A DNA stretch of 64,000 nucleotides from Strigamia acuminata (lineage: Eukaryota > Arthropoda > Chilopoda > Geophilomorpha > Linotaeniidae): assembly GCA_949358305.1 (NCBI GenBank), contig OX442315.1, forward strand, positions 2,666,001 through 2,730,000. The letters are read 5' to 3'. The translations under genes were made by a program, and so were the position numbers. Positions 21,101 to 31,541 of this stretch are shown in pieces. The notes beneath the pieces were generated by a model, which saw nothing but the letters and a program-made list of their open reading frames with translations, made no database searches and was not told the origin of the DNA. The stretch's first letter is position 1; every line of letters begins with the position of its first letter.

Positions 21101-22165
21101 CGCACATGGTACCTGACACTCGACAAAATACTCAGAAAAAATGGATTTCGGCGACTATACGCGGATGAAGGCGTGTACGTGCTCAACAATCAAAGCGGGA
21201 CAACAATATTGGGGATTTTCGTCGACGACATGCTGAACGTGACGTCAAATATCGGGATCGAAGATTGGACGGCGGACTTGCTGAGAAAATCGGTCGAAAT
21301 CAAGGATTTAGGCACACCAACGAGAATTTTGGGGCTTGACGTGGAATGCGACATCGAAAATGGATCGATCACCGTGTCGCAAGAAGCCTATATCGAGGAG
21401 GTGTTGGAAAGTTTCCAGATGGGGCCATGCAAACCAGTGTCGACGCCGATGGTCAAACACGACCAACCGAAGCCCGAAGACGACGTAAATCCAGACGAGG
21501 TGCCGTACCAGAGCCTGATGGGGTCGCTAATGTACCTCGTGCAGGGAACGAGACCGGACATCGCTTACGCAACTCACTACCTGTGCCGATACAATCACAG
21601 CCACGGATTGTCCCACTGGAAGATGGGAAAGAGGATTTTGCGTTACCTGAAGGGGACGAAGGGGAAGAAGTTGCGATTCGTACGAAACGAAGAACAGATG
21701 ACGGGATACGTGGACGCGAGCTGGAATTGCAACACCGAGGATGCAAAATCGACAACCGGATTTATTTTTCTACTTGCAGGGGCCGGCGTAGTATGGAAGT
21801 CATCGAAGCAAACGTGTGTCGGGATGTCGAGCTGCGAATCCGAATTCATCGCCATTAGCGAGGCGGTAAAAGAAGGACTTTGGCTCAAGAAATTTCTGGA
21901 AGAGCTGGGGCTGAACGAATTGATGGGGGACGCTGCGAGGCTGTACACCGACAGCGAGTCGGCCGAGATGTTGGCACGAGGACTGGCGCAGCATCAGCGG
22001 TCGAAACACATTAATTTGCGCTATTGTTTTATAAAGGACGAGGTCGAGAACGGAGAAGTGGAGTTGCTGCACGCGGGAACCGACAAGATGGTCGCGGATA
22101 TGCTGACGAAGGCGGTGACTTTGCAGAAGCAGTGCTGGTGTTCAAAGATGTGTGGACTGGATTAA
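18200..22165 (+). CDS. Copia B Gag-Pol polyprotein
   Basis: 1321 residues from the ATG at 18200 (context CAAAATGG). Domains: gag with the conserved start EKLEDENYATWAFKM; CCHC knuckle CFNCQKFGHMARNC near residue 230; protease DSGA near 300; pre-integrase zinc region; integrase core with HMDLCGPL near 493, RSDNGGEF and IAERGN near 591; an acidic linker; Copia reverse transcriptase with FVDD instead of the usual YVDD near 1006; RNase H with GYVDASWN near 1170 and SSCESEF. The frame is unbroken, and Phe at the YxDD position occurs in some Copia elements. The copy could be active. Confidence 0.96.
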   Translation: MADRDAMRIEKLEDENYATWAFKMRVFLKKSEWWTVIVDEAPVNGAAAARNAWRGKDEKAMNAIVQALSPAQTVYVINKDTARECWEKLEEIHRGRARQRQTILRRELTKTRWEKAETATKFLQRVESTVNQLRAVGGEISEQEVGTLIIQNLPKPYHSIQRAFDMCDEDEVTMVKLRHMIIQEESRQTGDDEVVEKLHKVNLSSRTKNNYRGGERNGDHDGKRDLKNVRCFNCQKFGHMARNCRSQKESEGRRDNNSKQSRGNAKKEQQPDATARAVKDRPEFAFQVRIDQTEGRQWNLDSGATRHMTANRDFLESFVADDGSRKVTLADGRQIPIMGCGNVKFITNDADLIAKEVLYIPDLNDNLISVPKLDDAGLLVAFGSGKCTISSGDRVIMTATKIGDVYRLNVETVVAAQANTCQQSTEIDVWHNRMCHLNTGTLAKMHETGAVYGLGPIQKDGRACDECAAGKMARKPFKTIVSDQSTKILELVHMDLCGPLTETIGGSRYLFLLIDDFSRKMFVYFIRSKSDVFENFKEFVAAVERETDTKLKRIRSDNGGEFVNHEMGEFMKSNGIHHELTVPFSPAQNGIAERGNRTLMEAARTMLTAAALPSKFWAEAVATAAHVRNRCSTRGNGDRIPQELWSGRKQQVGYFRTFGCAAQMWIHNSKRKKLDAKSKPVIFMGYCVNRKGYRVYDPKTEKLEPTRDLKFNEARWGGEMLTSPQGSNFVSPYDAEQETGEQTTDNPEPNETDNGATEDEESTTGNGDGDDEEANENTTTRKSKRIKRKPDRLVVQPRGATYCKSVKHVEPNTVVQAQDSPEHKKWESAIQEELKSHEEFKTWRLVKRAVATNVLRSRWVFKIKKNQQGEIERYKARLVAVGCGQRPGLDYEDTYSPVMRLASLRLLLAIAVQQNWRVRQYDVKTAYLHGKLLEKVYMEQPPGNEERDREEWVCELLKAIYGLKQAGRTWYLTLDKILRKNGFRRLYADEGVYVLNNQSGTTILGIFVDDMLNVTSNIGIEDWTADLLRKSVEIKDLGTPTRILGLDVECDIENGSITVSQEAYIEEVLESFQMGPCKPVSTPMVKHDQPKPEDDVNPDEVPYQSLMGSLMYLVQGTRPDIAYATHYLCRYNHSHGLSHWKMGKRILRYLKGTKGKKLRFVRNEEQMTGYVDASWNCNTEDAKSTTGFIFLLAGAGVVWKSSKQTCVGMSSCESEFIAISEAVKEGLWLKKFLEELGLNELMGDAARLYTDSESAEMLARGLAQHQRSKHINLRYCFIKDEVENGEVELLHAGTDKMVADMLTKAVTLQKQCWCSKMCGLD

Positions 22166-22336
22166 TATTTTTCGTATTTCATATGTCTTGCAGCAATGTT
22201 ATATTCCTTGATCTTTTATTATTCGATTGTATTAGTGTATTTCTGTTATTACTTGCCCATTTTTAGTTTTTAGTAATGTCATTCATTGATTTTGTATTTG
22301 TTTGTTTTTACACATTGACCAGGTGAAGAAGGTGTA

Positions 22337-22563
22337 TGTTATAATCGTGTGTGTCACCAGGCCGAATATGTATAAATCCCGAATGAGGGTCTCCGACCGC
22401 TAGGGGGAGTTGGTTGTATTTTCGGGTCACGGAGGATGACGTGACGTAAACGTGACTTCCGGTCACTTGTTCTTCTGGAGACGCGTGCTCTGTATATGCC
22501 GTGCGAATAAAACCCCTCATATCTTTTCATCCGAAGTTATCCAGTCTTTTCCCAAATACAACA
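22337..22563 (+). repeat. 3' LTR of Copia B
   Basis: Direct copy of 17820-18046, preceded by a purine-rich AGGTGAAGAAGG tract (from 22321) that is the likely plus-strand primer. Confidence 0.96.
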
Positions 22564-22568
22564 ATAAA

Positions 22569-22836
22569 AAGATATAATATGTAACCGGAAAATTCTTTAA
22601 CTAAGATTTTTGTAAGAAGTACTTTTCGTTATACGAAAATGACTTCATGTTTATTGTTTTAATAATAACCAAATTATTTTTATAACCGTCTCTGAAAGGA
22701 GAAAATAAAAAACATTTTTTGAACATCCTAAAGATAAGAACATGTTTATTAAAAACACTCGTGGGCCTTATAAATATTGGAAATAAAATATTTATTAACA
22801 TGGATGAATTTGACACGAATGATATTCCTAAAGAAT
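22569..22836 (+). other. Gypsy 1 3' untranslated tail
   Basis: AT-rich sequence between Copia B and the Gypsy 1 3' LTR. No gene seen. The purine tract just upstream of the LTR is weak (AAAGAATAG), and the LTR's first base is A instead of T. Confidence 0.5.
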
Positions 22837-24498
22837 AGTGACAAATTAGCAATAGATGGCGCCACTAGTACTAGCGGCAAATTCAACCTCGAACTTACTA
22901 TTTTCCATATAAATAGTTCACTAACATATTATTATGTTTGATACGACTGAATGTGATTCACATCGATAATATAAAGATATATTATCAATACTTAAGAAGA
23001 TAAAATAGGCATTACTGTTTTATCACCGACACATGACGAGAAACACGGTTTCGAATGTATTTCCGTTCTGTGTATCCATTTCCTGTCCCCGGTATCCAGT
23101 TCCGGTTTGTGCTAAAAGATTAGCATAATCCCAATTTGCATCTCCGTATCCACTTCCTGCGATACGAGATTGGTGGAACTTAATCCCACCAAGTATAAAA
23201 CTCCCTGACAACAGGAAGTTAAGGTTAGTCTTGATTTCTGGTTATTTGGTATGTTCCGCATGTCAAATAACTGTTTCTTACTCAGGGCATGGGCCTACCG
23301 GTCCATGCATAGCATGGCTCTGCTGAGCCATGCAACCCCCGTCAACTGAAGGCGAAGTTCGGACTGTTAATGTTTCCGTCAAACGGTCTTGCCGAGGAGA
23401 AAGCCTCCCGCATAAGTATCCTCGTGGTCGGACAATAGAATCACGTGTGATACCAAAGTATTTAGTAACCGTTAGTAGCACTGTTACTGAAAGAGATTGA
23501 CTCCATCACTTGATGGTGCCAAAGCAGTCTGCATGCAAAACATGCAGTTACCGCCAGTAGCACTATGTGTTTGGGAAAGTTATATCTCTTCGGTGATGGT
23601 GCCAAAGCAGTCTACTTATGAGTAGTATCTCGGGTGATTAATTCTGTTGTGCAGAACTGCGGGCTATATCCCCCTGAATACCAGTGCCGTCTCTCACCGC
23701 ACTGTTATTTAGGGCACGCGCGATACTGTTCTGCTCGGCAAGGCGAACTTTGACGGCAATTGTGTGTTGCGATGTTTAACCTTTATTATATTTTGTAGTT
23801 GATAAATACACCCTAATTGTTTAAACTTGGCAACAAGTTAACAACCGAAGTAAGTCACGAGACTTATTTCACTGTATGACGAATCAAATTCGTAACAATA
23901 AATTGAATACAATTTATTGAGTTAATTTATTAAACTCACAACATCGCGAATTAAATATAATTCGCAAGCGGAACCTTGGCGAATAAATGACTTCATTTAT
24001 TCATTACCAATTTCCAACCCTAGTTGTGGCGGTGCACATGAGTCAACCGCACCTCTCGGATCGAACCAAACAGCATTACACGGACCATTACACCAGATAC
24101 GAACCAAGAACGCGAAGGAACACGAAGGAACCAGTTCCACGATTACGACGCGCCGACGGAAGCCGCGAGGACACAGCCAGCCCGGCTATCTGATGACATC
24201 TATACTCGGTCGAGCGGGCGTTTTGCCGTTCCCGAACCCCGGATCACCAATAACCGTAGTCATATTATTTTAGGGCTGTTTTACAGCCAATTTCATGTAT
24301 AGTTTAACTTGTATTTAACTTGCCAAATGTCGGCATTAGAATTTGTATAACTTTTAGGATTGATTATATTGTTTAGTAACAATAAATGTTATGTTTTGAG
24401 AAACTTGTTGTCTTTATTTTATCTCGTATTATTCACTATTTCACGCGACTTATACCCGGTACTATCATGCGATAGGAGTTGTGGTCGTCACCGTCACA
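22837..24498 (+). repeat. 3' LTR of Gypsy 1
   Basis: 1662-bp direct copy of 724-2385, including the same hairpin series. Differences seen by eye are the first base and 23745 (G against A). It is followed directly by CATG and the resumption of Ig exon 4. Confidence 0.97.
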
Positions 24499-24502
24499 CA
24501 TG

Positions 24503-24890
24503 ATAGAAACATTCTAGAGGGAGAAACAAAGCAATTAACGTGCAAAGCTAATGGGTTTCCTTCTCCGAAAGACATCTTGATAAAGATGAAGACTGAGGAT
24601 GAGGAATGGCAAGTGGTGTCTGTTGAATCATCAATCAATGTAACGGATTCCGGAACGTATTTATGCGAAGCACGAAACGAGAATGGAAACGGAACCAAAA
24701 TAGAGAATTATATTACATCCAACACACTGTCATTTCGCAATTACGGTTGAGTACAATGCCGATACATTAACTATTTCAAAACATTAATTAAACTTTTATT
24801 TCAGACCGAGAACTGTCAATCGTGATTCAAATGCTTTCTGACTTGAATGCCACCGTGGCTGAATTGCAGAAAAAGATCACAAATGTGTGA
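24503..24890 (+). pseudogene. Ig-domain gene copy 1, 3' part (exons 4b-5)
   Basis: Exon 4b (24503-24745) carries the rest of the third Ig domain (LTCKANGFPSP ... GTYLCEARNENGNGT). Donor GTTGAG follows at 24746. Exon 5 (24805-24890) encodes a short amphipathic tail (LSDLNATVAELQKK) and TGA. Exon 4b, intron 4 and exon 5 are almost identical to copy 3 (31162-31306 region), more so than to adjacent copy 2, which suggests gene conversion or duplication order. It is separated from its 5' half by Gypsy 1. Confidence 0.87.
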
Positions 24891-25744
24891 ATTCAAAAAT
24901 CCAAAACCACTTAATTTTTTGGCAACTCAATAAATTGGATTAAATAAATTGCACGGACGAAAAAAAAATCTTTTCATGCTTAAAAAAAAATTTTTATTAG
25001 CAACATTTATTATTAGCAAAATAATTGTTTTATTCAAATCTGGTGATATAAATTTGTTTTGCTTAACTTTAAAGTCAAATATTTGATGTTATTCACTAAG
25101 CGAGTGAATTTTTCACTCACCGTTTAAACTTTTGAAATGTAGTTGTAGTTGTTGGCGACAGTCTTACTGTTAGACACGTAACCTCAACTAGTTAGTGGAT
25201 TGTGCTTTACCATTATCCTTCTTCTTTTTTACAAGTTCCAAGCAACCCGTGCAAGATTCGTGATTTAATCGAGCGAGGGGATAGTTTGCTGCCACCTTTC
25301 AGGCAAGCTATCGATAAACGGGCTCTCGTTTACGGCCAGACTCCCTTTAATCGTAACCGGCGTGTATTTCAAAACGCGTTTACTCAATTTATAAAGCTGG
25401 TTCATTATAAAGTAAAACTAAAAATATACTCCAATTTCACAATTTATTTTTAACTCATGAATGTATGAAAATTTCATTTTTTTCCCAGTGTGGGTTCACA
25501 CGAACCGAGATCTTAGAATAAGCGATTACACGTATATCAAAATGTTCAAGGTCCAGTATATTTCCTTGGTCAAAAATTAAAAATTAGACTCCGAACTCCA
25601 ACTGACTTAATCTCTTCTTTCATCACTCTAAAAATATTTTCCATTGGTTCAGATTAGCAAGAGAGATTTCAGAGACCAGACACACATGAACCTTTATCAA
25701 CATTTTAGTTAAAAAGAAAGTCTAAAAAGAAACTGCTTCTGAAA
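24891..25744 (+). other. Intergenic region between Ig copies 1 and 2
   Basis: AT-rich, with AATAAA near 24930 for copy 1. An 83-codon open frame at 25202-25453 starts without ATG and shows no domain; it may be a gene remnant. The last ~100 bp share an AGAGAGATT-AGAGAC-AGACACACATGAA block with the upstream of copy 3 (27805-27845), so it is probably promoter or 5' UTR. Confidence 0.5.
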
Positions 25745-27084
25745 ATGAATGTCCTGAACATTATGGCAGTGATTGCATTGGCTGCAGGTATGCCAACAAA
25801 ATGGTGTCCAATTCCCGTACTTATTTTAAATGTTAATACCTAATTTAACTGAATACTAATCTTTATTTATCAAGGTGTAACTGCCGAAATACACACTGTG
25901 CAAGCTGAAAAAGGCGATTCAATATCATTCACGTGCAGCACAGCAAAAACAACTAAATGCGAATTGTATCAGAATCAGTACACAAACGTCGTTAACAGAA
26001 CCGGAACTGACGATCAACGCTTTCAAATTAGAGATTCCGAGTCTTGCGTCATAGAAATTAATAATCTCAAAATGATCGATCCGGGTGAATTTCATTGCAT
26101 CACCGATAATAATCACTCGGAAGTGTTTAATCTTCAGGTCCAAAGTTAGTTCTGCACAACAAAACAAACAATTCTAACCGCATTGGTAAATTTGTTTGAA
26201 CTTTTAGTACCACCGTCCCGCCTGTTTTATAACGGCAGATTGTGGAGAAATAATTCAGAAAATTTTATTAATCCACACGAGCAAGGGTACATCGTCTTTA
26301 AATGCCAATCAATCTCAGTTGAAGATGTAGGACCGTCTTTTGAGTGGTGGAAGGACGGTCAACACATAGAAACTGAGAACTATTACACTAACGACGATGA
26401 CGTAGTTACGGAATATAGATCAAGTATTAAACTGTATTTCGAAAATGGCAAAAAAGAGAAAGAAATTAAATGCAATATTATTTCGAGACTACCACTAAAA
26501 ACCGAAATTCTAATTGGAACATTTGGCATACCCTGTGAGTAATATAACCAAAAAAAAATATTTTAATAGGTTAAAATAGTTTTGTTTACCTCTATTCTAA
26601 CAGTTTATTTGTTGCAGATGCCACAAATGAGGTTTTACTTGAAGACACATCAGCCATTAAAGGCCAAACCATTCTAGAAGGCGAAGCGAAGCAAATAACG
26701 TGTAAAGCCAATGGCTTTCCGTTTCCCAAAGATATCTTGATAAAGATGAAGACTGATGATGAGGAATGGGAAGTAGTGTCTGTTGAATCATCAATCAATG
26801 TAACGGATTCAGGAACGTATTTATGCGAAGCACGAAACGAGAATGGAAATGGCACTCTAATGGACACTTATATTACATCCAACACACTGTCGTTTCGAAA
26901 TTACGGTTGAGTATAATACCGATACATTATTTAATTATTTGAAATCATTTTTTCAATTGATTATTCTATTATTTCAGACCGAGAACTTGCAATCTTGAAC
27001 GAAATGCTTTCGGACTTGAATGCCACGACGGCTGAATTGCAGAAAATCGTAAATCGGTGCAGGATTGATTCTGGATTGAATTAG
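25745..27084 (+). CDS. Secreted three-Ig-domain protein, copy 2 (intact)
   Basis: Five exons: 25745-25787, 25875-26144, 26208-26534, 26618-26905 and 26978-27084, all joined in phase 1. The product is 344 residues. Exon 1 is a hydrophobic signal peptide (MNVLNIMAVIALAA). Exon 2 is Ig domain 1 with four cysteines and no canonical tryptophan. Exon 3 is Ig domain 2 (FKCQ ... WWKDG ... EIKC). Exon 4 is Ig domain 3 (ITCKANGFP ... GTYLCEARNENG). Exon 5 is a short amphipathic helix ending in a Cys-containing tail. No membrane anchor, so it is likely secreted and perhaps oligomerises through the tail. AATAAA follows near 27106. The family resembles invertebrate secreted IgSF recognition proteins, but no specific orthologue is recognised. 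Confidence 0.88.
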
Positions 27085-27903
27085 AAAGTTGCTGTAAAAG
27101 CTAGAATAAAAATCTACCGTATTCCTGCTGGATTTTTAGTATTGGTCTTTTAAGAGCCCAAACGCTAGAATCTACCTTCTAGCACGCGATGCAAAATGAC
27201 CCATATAGAGTTTCGGAACCGAGAAACCAGGGTACCAATTTCCCGGGAAACTGGTTGAAAAATCACAGAACCGTGAACGGAGAAATTTGAAAAAATAACC
27301 GGTTCCGTCCAAAATTGTCAAAACGTTGCTAAAAATTCATTTTTGTCATTGAAACTTTACATTCCGATGAAAATTTTGACAAAACGGCCATTTTTAGCCA
27401 ATTTCCATTGCCTGACCCTTTTTAGTCTTGTGACTGGAGATGTTCTGTCTTTGTTCCCATTGGCTGCAATGGAAATGCAGCTTTGACGGTTTGCCACAGA
27501 GCTGTTGAAGATCATATCGCGGCACATAAAAGTCTGATCCCTTGATCTGACTTTCATGACAGCGACTTTGAATTTGGCTGGAAAAACTAAAACCCGGCAT
27601 AAACCAAAACAATTCCAGCGGTTTTTTTGGAAAAAATTATGATGGCTCTTCTGGGCCACCATACAGGACACTGGGGCTGTAGTGCCAAAGATTTCTTGAA
27701 CCTAGATCATTGGATTACAGATTACGCTCATATCAAATTTTTCATGGTTCAATGTATTACCAAGGCCATGATTTATGTTGAATATTTACCACTGGGTTTA
27801 ATTGAACAAGAGAGATTAGAGAGACGAGACACACATGAAACTTGATCAATATTTTGGTTCTAAAAAAAATCTTCAAAAGGCCAATTTGAATATTGTTCCG
27901 AAA
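27085..27903 (+). other. Intergenic region between Ig copies 2 and 3
   Basis: Contains the copy 2 polyadenylation signal, moderately complex sequence with a 104-codon minus-strand open frame (27357-27671) that has no recognised domain, and the copy 3 upstream block from about 27800. A word near 27180 (AGCACGCGATGCAAAATGAC) recurs near 31838 inside copy 4 intron 1, a trace of duplication. Confidence 0.45.
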
Positions 27904-28359
27904 ATGAGTATCCTGAGCATTGTACTACTGGTTGTATTGGCTGCAGGTATCGAGAAAATAGATTTTGATATTCCCGTACTCATTTTAAAGTTTAATGTAT
28001 AATTTAACTGAATGATCCTTATTTTTCAAGGTGTTTCTGGCGAAAAACATTTTGTGCAAGCTGAAAGAGGCGAATCAACATCATTTACGTGCGGCACAAC
28101 AAAAACAAGTAAATGCGAATTGTACAAGTACACAGAATCTTCGGGAAGTTTGGTCGTTAAAAGAGGGTCACTACAAAACACGGGGTACACCCCAAATGGG
28201 GTACCCCATGGGGTAAACCCCAAAGTCCTGGAATGTGTAATAAATGAAAAAAATTACTAAAATAATTGAAATGAAAATTACAAAAAAAAAAATTTAATTA
28301 CATACAAAAATATGACATTACATGTTAGAAATCACAAAAATTAATTTTTTGACTCACAA

Positions 28360-28436
28360 ATCGATTATTTAACTCACAAATCGATTATTTGACTCACAAA
28401 TCGATTATTTGACTCACAAATCGATTATTTGACTCA
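28360..28436. repeat. 20-bp tandem repeat in foldback left arm
   Basis: About four units of GACTCACAAATCGATTATTT, in near-perfect tandem. Confidence 0.9.
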
Positions 28437-28499
28437 AAACTTGATTATTTTATTCAACAATAAATCTTTAAAAAACATTACAGATCTATATGAAAAATT

Positions 28500-29925
28500 G
28501 ATAAAAATGGAGAAAAAACGATAAAAATTGGTAAAAATCGATAAAAATCGGTAAAAATTGATAAAAATGGAGAAAAAACGATAAAAATCGGTAAAAATCG
28601 GTAAAAACCGATAAAAATCGATAAAAATCGATAAAAATGGGAAAAAAATAAAAATCGATTTTTACCGATTTTTATTGATTTTTATCGATTGTTATCGATT
28701 TTTACCGATTCTAATCGATTTTTACCGATTTTTATCGATTTTACCGATTTTTACCGATTTTTATCGAATTTAATCGATTTTTACTGATTTTTACCGATTT
28801 TTATCGATTTTTACCGATTCTAATCGATTTTTACCGATTTTTATTGATTTTACCGATTTTTATCGATTTTTACCGATTTTTATCAATTTTTATCGATTTT
28901 TATCGATTTTTATTGATTTTTACCAATTCTAATCGATTTTTATCGATTTTTACCGATTTTTATCGAGTTTTACCGATTTTTACCCATTTTTATCGATTTT
29001 TACCGATTTTTATCGATTTTTACCGATTTTTATCGATTTTTACCGATTTTTATCGATTTTTACCGATTTTTATCGATTTTTACCGATTTTTATTGATTTT
29101 TACCGATTTTTATCGATTTTTACCAATTTTTATCGATTTTTACCGATTTTTATCGATTTTTACCAATTTTTATCGATTTTTACCGATTTCTATCGATTTT
29201 TACCGATTCTAATTGATTTTTACCGATTTTTATCGATTTTTACCGTTTCTAATCGATTTTTACCGGTTTTTATCGGTTTTACCAATTTTTACCAATTTTT
29301 ACCGATTTTACCGATTTTTACCGATTTTACCGATTTTTACCGATTTTTATCGATTTTTACCGATTTTTACCGATTTTTATCGATTTTTACCGATTTTTAT
29401 CGATTTTTACCGATTTTTATCGATTTTTACCGATTTTTATCGATTTTTACCAATTTTTATCGATTTTTATCAATTTTTACCGATTTTTATCGATTTTTAC
29501 CGATTTTTACCGATTTTTATCGATTTTTACCGATTTTTATCGATTTTTACCGATTTTTATCGATTTTTATCAATTTTTATCGATTTTTACCGATTTTTAT
29601 CGATTTTTACCGTTTCTAATCGATTTTTACCGGTTTTTATCGGTTTTACCAATTTTTACCAATTTTTACCGATTTTACCGATTTTTACCGATTTTTATCG
29701 GTTTTTACCGATTTTTACCGATTTTTATCGGTTTTTACCGGTTTTTACCAATTTTTTAAGATTTTTATCGATTTTTATCGATTTTTATCGATTTTTATTG
29801 ATTTTTATTGATTTTTACTGATTTTTAGCGATTTTTAGCGATTTTTATCGTTTTTCTCCATTTTTATCAATTTTTACTGAATTTTATCGTTTTTTCTCCA
29901 TTTTTATCGATTTTTTATATCTGTA
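28500..29925. repeat. Low-complexity tandem array of GATTTTTA(T/C)C units
   Basis: About 1.4 kb of imperfect 10-bp units (ATCGATTTTT / ACCGATTTTT). The first 150 bp are in inverted orientation to the rest. Open frames of 122 and 202 codons (28844-29821) arise only because the array has no stop in one frame (repeating FYRFLPIFTD) and are not genes. Confidence 0.95.
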
Positions 29926-31306
29926 ATGTTTTTTAAAGATTTATTTTTGAATAAAATAATCAATTTTCGATTGTGATTGGCCATGGGGACAATTATTATT
30001 GATCACTTGTGTCTGCGTTTCAAGCTATATGAAGGATAGTTGGAAAATGTGAGACTGACAGTAACACAAATGAAATTTTCGTTTTTTTTAATGAAAACAT
30101 TTGAAATTTTTATTTTTTTTTAGAAAACAAGAAAATTTTTACGTAATAATTATTACATTTATGACTATTTGTTTATTTTTAGGACTTTGGGGTATACCCC
30201 ATGGGGTATCCCAATTGGGGTGTACCCCGTGTTTTGTAGTGACCCGTTAAAAGAACGCAAACTGTCGAAAGTCAATTTAAGATTAGAGATTCGCAATTAT
30301 GCGTTATAGAAATTAATGATCTCAAACAGTATGATTCCGGTGATTTCCACTGTATCACTGATAACGACTACGACGTATTCAATCTTCACGTCAAAGGTTA
30401 GATCTGACTTCGACATAGAAATAATTTCTACTCTACTGGAATTTGGTTGAATTTTTTAGGAAAACCGTCCAGCCTGTTTTATGACGACATTTTGTGGAAA
30501 AATAATTCAGAAAATGTGATCTACTCAAACGAGCAATCGACTGAAGTCTACTTCAAATGCCGCGTATTCAGAGACGATAGTATTTATAATGCAAAAACGA
30601 TTTTTGAGTGGTTCGAGAACGATAGACTTCTAGGAACCGAACAACGACTTAATACTAGACATGTTGACTTATGGGAATCCCAGTCAAGTTTGAAAGTAAA
30701 TTTCGTTAATGGCGATAAGGAGAAAGAAATCAAATGTAATATTATATTGGGAAATAAAAAGGAACTGTTAATTGGAAAATTTGGCATGGCCTGTAAGTAA
30801 TACAAGCAACGAAATAAATAATACGGAGTACCGGTATATTCTTATATTTAGCACTATCTATCTGTTGCAGATTCCACAAATGAAGTGTCACTTGCAGACA
30901 CTACTTTATCCATTCATGATAGAAACATTCTAGAGGGAGAAACAAAGCAATTAACGTGTAAAGCTAATGGCTTTCCTTCTCCGAAAGACGTTTTGATGAA
31001 GAAGAAGTCTAAAGATGAGGAATGGGAAGTGGTGTCTGTTGAATCATCAATCAATGTAACGGATTCAGGAACGTATTTATGCCAAGCACGAAACGAGAAT
31101 GGAAATGGCACTCAAATGGACACTTATATTACATCCAACACACTGTCATTTCGCAATTACGGTTGAGTACAATGCCGATACATTAACTATTTCAAAACAT
31201 TAATTAAACTTTTATTTCAGACCGAGAACTGTCAATCGTAATTCAAATGCTTTCTCACTTGAATGCCACCGTGGCTGAATTGCAGAAAAAGATTATAAAT
31301 GTGTGA

Positions 31307-31541
31307 ATTCAAAAAATCCAAACCACTCTAGTAATTTTTTGGCAACTCAATAAATTGGATGAAATAAATTTGTACGGACGAAAAAAAAAATGTTTTCATG
31401 CTTTAAAAAAATGTTTTATTAGCAACACCTTCCGCTGTGGCGCTCGTTACATAAGTTTCACCAGCACAGACTGGCACAATAAACAAATAGGTTGAAAAGT
31501 TGGTGGATAACATGTGTGCTTGAATGGATATTCGCGCTGTA
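31307..31541 (+). other. Spacer between Ig copies 3 and 4
   Basis: Carries AATAAA near 31349 for copy 3, then the short upstream region of copy 4. No other feature seen. Confidence 0.5.

Larger units (their letters stand above)
17820..22563 (+). mobile_element. Copia element B, complete, nested in Gypsy 1 3' region
   Basis: LTRs 17820-18046 and 22337-22563 (227 bp each, TG...CA, identical by eye). The target duplication is ATAAA at 17815-17819 and 22564-22568. It has one open polyprotein frame, GC-richer than its surroundings, and lies in the same orientation as Gypsy 1. It belongs to a different Copia lineage from A and C, judged by LTR sequence and protein. Confidence 0.97.
724..24498 (+). 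mobile_element. Gypsy (Ty3-like) LTR retrotransposon 1, hosting two Copia elements
   Basis: Boundaries: LTRs 724-2385 and 22837-24498, terminal inverted repeat TGTGAC/GTCACA, and a 4-bp target duplication CATG at 720-723 and 24499-24502. It lies in the sense orientation within exon 4 of Ig gene copy 1. Internal order is tRNA-Gln-type primer site, gag, -1 frameshift signal, protease, RT, RNase H, integrase, and an extra ORF of unknown function. Copia elements occupy 6461-12392 and 17820-22563, each with its own 5-bp duplication. Only two differences were seen by eye between the 1662-bp LTRs (724/22837 and 1632/23745), so insertion is recent. The copy looks inactive: the pol stop at 6355-6357, a frameshift near 13842-13863, the gag cysteine loss and the Copia insertions each break it. 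Confidence 0.97.
28165..30245. mobile_element. Foldback-type DNA element with long, repeat-filled inverted arms
   Basis: Terminal inverted repeats of about 65 bp start GGGTCACTACAAAACACGGG at the left end, with the reverse complement at the right. They contain GGGGTA/TACCCC words. A second inverted pair lies inside (about 28438-28530 against 29868-29975). The 9-bp target duplication GTTAAAAGA is at 28156-28164 and 30246-30254. There is no transposase. The 9-bp duplication and arms made of short tandem repeats resemble Drosophila FB foldback elements, and a Mutator-type origin would also give 9 bp. Confidence 0.9.
27904..31306 (+). pseudogene. Secreted three-Ig-domain protein, copy 3, disrupted by a foldback element
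   Basis: Exons: 27904-27946 (signal peptide MSILSIVLLVVLAA), 28031-28164 plus 30255-30396 (Ig domain 1, split), 30460-30792 (Ig 2), 30871-31161 (Ig 3) and 31221-31306 (tail). A 2081-bp inverted-repeat element with 9-bp duplication GTTAAAAGA lies inside exon 2. The frame enters the element and stops at 28260. Without the element exon 2 would be 276 nt, divisible by three like its sisters, and no other lesion was seen. The allele may therefore be recent. It is very close to copy 1 in exons 4-5. Confidence 0.87.

Noticed and set aside
27357-27671. 104-codon minus-strand frame between Ig copies 2 and 3
   Set aside because: No domain, no clear exon structure, starts without support; left as intergenic.
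28844-29821. Two open frames of 122 and 202 codons with repeated FYRFLPIFTD
   Set aside because: They follow a 10-bp tandem array that happens to lack stops in this frame; no start context, no domain, inside a foldback element.
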